DNA of 8,219 nucleotides from Frankiaceae bacterium (GTDB lineage: Bacteria > Actinomycetota > Actinomycetes > Mycobacteriales > SCTD01), in contig JAJAYV010000378.1 in assembly GCA_026786045.1 (NCBI GenBank), positions 1-8,219 of the forward strand, in the 5' to 3' direction. Positions 6,892 to 8,219 of the stretch are shown one piece after another. Within the stretch, counting starts at the first letter, position 1; the number at the start of each line of letters is the position of its first letter. The notes beneath the pieces are model-generated. The model saw only the letters and a list, made by a program, of their open reading frames with translations, ran no database searches and had not been told where the DNA came from. The position numbers and the translations under genes were made by a program.

Positions 6892-8219
6892 GCGCGCACC
6901 TGCTGCTCGGTCATGGTCGGGTCGTCCAGGGCCTGCCCGCCGACCGCGGTGAGCGCGGTCTCGCCGCCGCCCTGCTTGCTGCGCCGGCCGCGACCGGCGA
7001 GCACCAGGCTGGCGATGCCCATCGCCGCGACGGCAAGCACGGTGATCTCCCCGAGGGTGTCGAAGCCGCGGAAGTCGACGAGTATGACGTTCACGACGTT
7101 GCTGCCGCCGCCGTCCGGCAGCGAACGGTCGAGGTAGGCCTGCGACGCGGGCGCCGCGGTGCGGGCCTGGCTGCTGATGAGCACGGCGCAGGTGACGAAC
7201 GCGCCGACCGACAGCGCCACGGCGATCCGCACACCCTGGCTCAGCCGCAGCGGGCGCCGGCTGAAGGTGGACGGCAGTCGGCGCAGGACGAACATGAAGA
7301 TGACCAGCGCCAGCGTCTCGACGAGGAACTGCGTCAACGCAAGGTCGGGCCCGCCCTGCAGCACGAAGAGCACGGCCACGCCGTAGCCGACGGCCCCGAG
7401 GTGCAGCACCGCGGTGAAACGCCGGTGCGCGCACGCCGCGGCGATCGCCGCGGCGGCCACCACGACCGCGACGACCGCCTGCAGCGGCCGGTCGTACGCC
7501 TGCAGGTCGTCGGTCAGGCGCGTGCCGCTGAGCAGCGCCGTCCCGGGCACGAGCACCAGCGTCAGCAGCACCATGCCGAGGTAGACGGGCAGCGAGCCGG
7601 TCTGGACGAGCGAGGTCGAGCGGCGGGCCACCCGGTCGACGCCCGAGACAGTCGCCTCGTAGCCGCGGTCGGCGTCGACCAGGCCGAGCCCCCGGCTGAG
7701 CCGGCGCTGGAGCCCGCGCACCGGCTCGCGCGCGGCGAACAGCGCGCCGCCGAGCAGCAGCGTGAGGACCGAGAAGCCGAGCGCCGGCTTGAGGCCGTGC
7801 CACAGCGCCAGGTGCTCGACCTCCTCGCCGGCCGCCAGCGGGTAGCTGTCGGCGTAGGCCTGCACGAGCGGGTCGGCCAGGAAGGGGAGCAGGCCGAGCA
7901 CGAGCCCGGCGACCCCGAGCACGACGACGGGGGCGAGGAAGCCCGGCGACGGGTCGTGCGCCCGGGTGGCGGCGCAGCCGGGCTTGCTGGCGAACGCGCC
8001 CCAGACGAAGCGGGCGCTGTAGGCGGCGGTGAGCACCGACCCGACGAACAGCCCGGCGAAGACCGCCGTGTCAGCGACGCCGCCGTGCAGGAACGCCTCG
8101 TACGCGGCCTCTTTCGAGAGGAAGCCGAGCAGCGGGGGGACGCCGGCCATCGACAGCGCGGCCAGCGTGGACACCACCGCGAGCACCGGCAGCCGGCGGC
8201 CGAGGCCGGAGAGCTGGCG
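6888..8219 (-). CDS. mrpA: Na+/H+ antiporter subunit A (MrpA/MnhA), C-terminal part
   Basis: Only the last 443 codons are in the window. The frame is open to base 8219, so the start lies beyond the edge; the GTG at 8186 is internal. The visible part begins in the NuoL-like region with MAGVPPLLGFLSKEAAYEAF, whose lysine (visible residue 36) is a conserved family position. Several hydrophobic segments follow, with a charged stretch at about 165-205. The MrpA-specific C-terminal region follows. It has an MbhD/DUF4040-like segment (about 245-315, with GGPDLALTQFLVETLAL) and an MbhE-like segment (about 330-408, with NVILVDFRGFDTLGEITVLA). The protein ends in a polar tail of about 35 residues. MrpA and MrpD are the likely ion-translocating subunits. 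This is the first gene of the mrpABCDEFG order, so the operon promoter should lie beyond the window. Confidence 0.96.
   Translation of the reverse strand, partial: RQLSGLGRRLPVLAVVSTLAALSMAGVPPLLGFLSKEAAYEAFLHGGVADTAVFAGLFVGSVLTAAYSARFVWGAFASKPGCAATRAHDPSPGFLAPVVVLGVAGLVLGLLPFLADPLVQAYADSYPLAAGEEVEHLALWHGLKPALGFSVLTLLLGGALFAAREPVRGLQRRLSRGLGLVDADRGYEATVSGVDRVARRSTSLVQTGSLPVYLGMVLLTLVLVPGTALLSGTRLTDDLQAYDRPLQAVVAVVVAAAAIAAACAHRRFTAVLHLGAVGYGVAVLFVLQGGPDLALTQFLVETLALVIFMFVLRRLPSTFSRRPLRLSQGVRIAVALSVGAFVTCAVLISSQARTAAPASQAYLDRSLPDGGGSNVVNVILVDFRGFDTLGEITVLAVAAMGIASLVLAGRGRRSKQGGGETALTAVGGQALDDPTMTEQQVRA

Overview
The window looks like chromosomal DNA of a high-GC actinobacterium. Evidence is very strong G/C preference at third codon positions, mainly GTG and TTG starts behind clear Shine-Dalgarno sequences, and proteins that read as actinobacterial versions of familiar families. 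The genus cannot be told from this. The first ~63 bases are almost pure C, which suggests a contig edge or sequencing artefact rather than biology.

Layout. (1) 1-77: low-complexity C tract. (2) 78-431, minus: a small three-helix membrane protein of the DUF4870 family. (3) 583-1083, minus: a 166-residue protein I do not recognise. (4) 1084-1234: a 151-bp divergent intergenic region holding a near-consensus CRP/GlxR-type operator (TGTGA-N6-TCACC, 1174-1189) and two start-defining Shine-Dalgarno sites. (5) 1235-3202, plus: a complete AMP-forming acetyl-CoA synthetase (acs). (6) 3203-3269: a short convergent gap with no convincing terminator. (7) 3270-8219, minus: an mrp/mnh-type multisubunit Na+/H+ antiporter operon, mrpA-B-C-D-E-F-G, with mrpA running off the right edge so that only its C-terminal 443 residues are visible. 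The six other subunits are complete.

How the genes work together. MrpA to MrpG are expected to form one hetero-oligomeric membrane complex that uses the proton gradient to expel Na+ (and possibly other monovalent cations). All six gene junctions overlap by exactly four bases (ATGA or GTGA), so the operon looks translationally coupled from end to end. Acs activates acetate to acetyl-CoA and is transcribed toward the antiporter operon, with no visible functional link. The CRP-like site fits cAMP/CRP-type control of acetate use as known in mycobacteria and corynebacteria, and it might also affect the divergent unknown gene.

Overall this is mostly an ordinary housekeeping and ion-homeostasis region. 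I see no mobile element, CRISPR array, RNA gene or defence-like module. The points most worth checking are the CRP-like operator, the unrecognised divergent gene, the uniform 4-nt overlaps, and a coding-like antisense tail just after mrpG.
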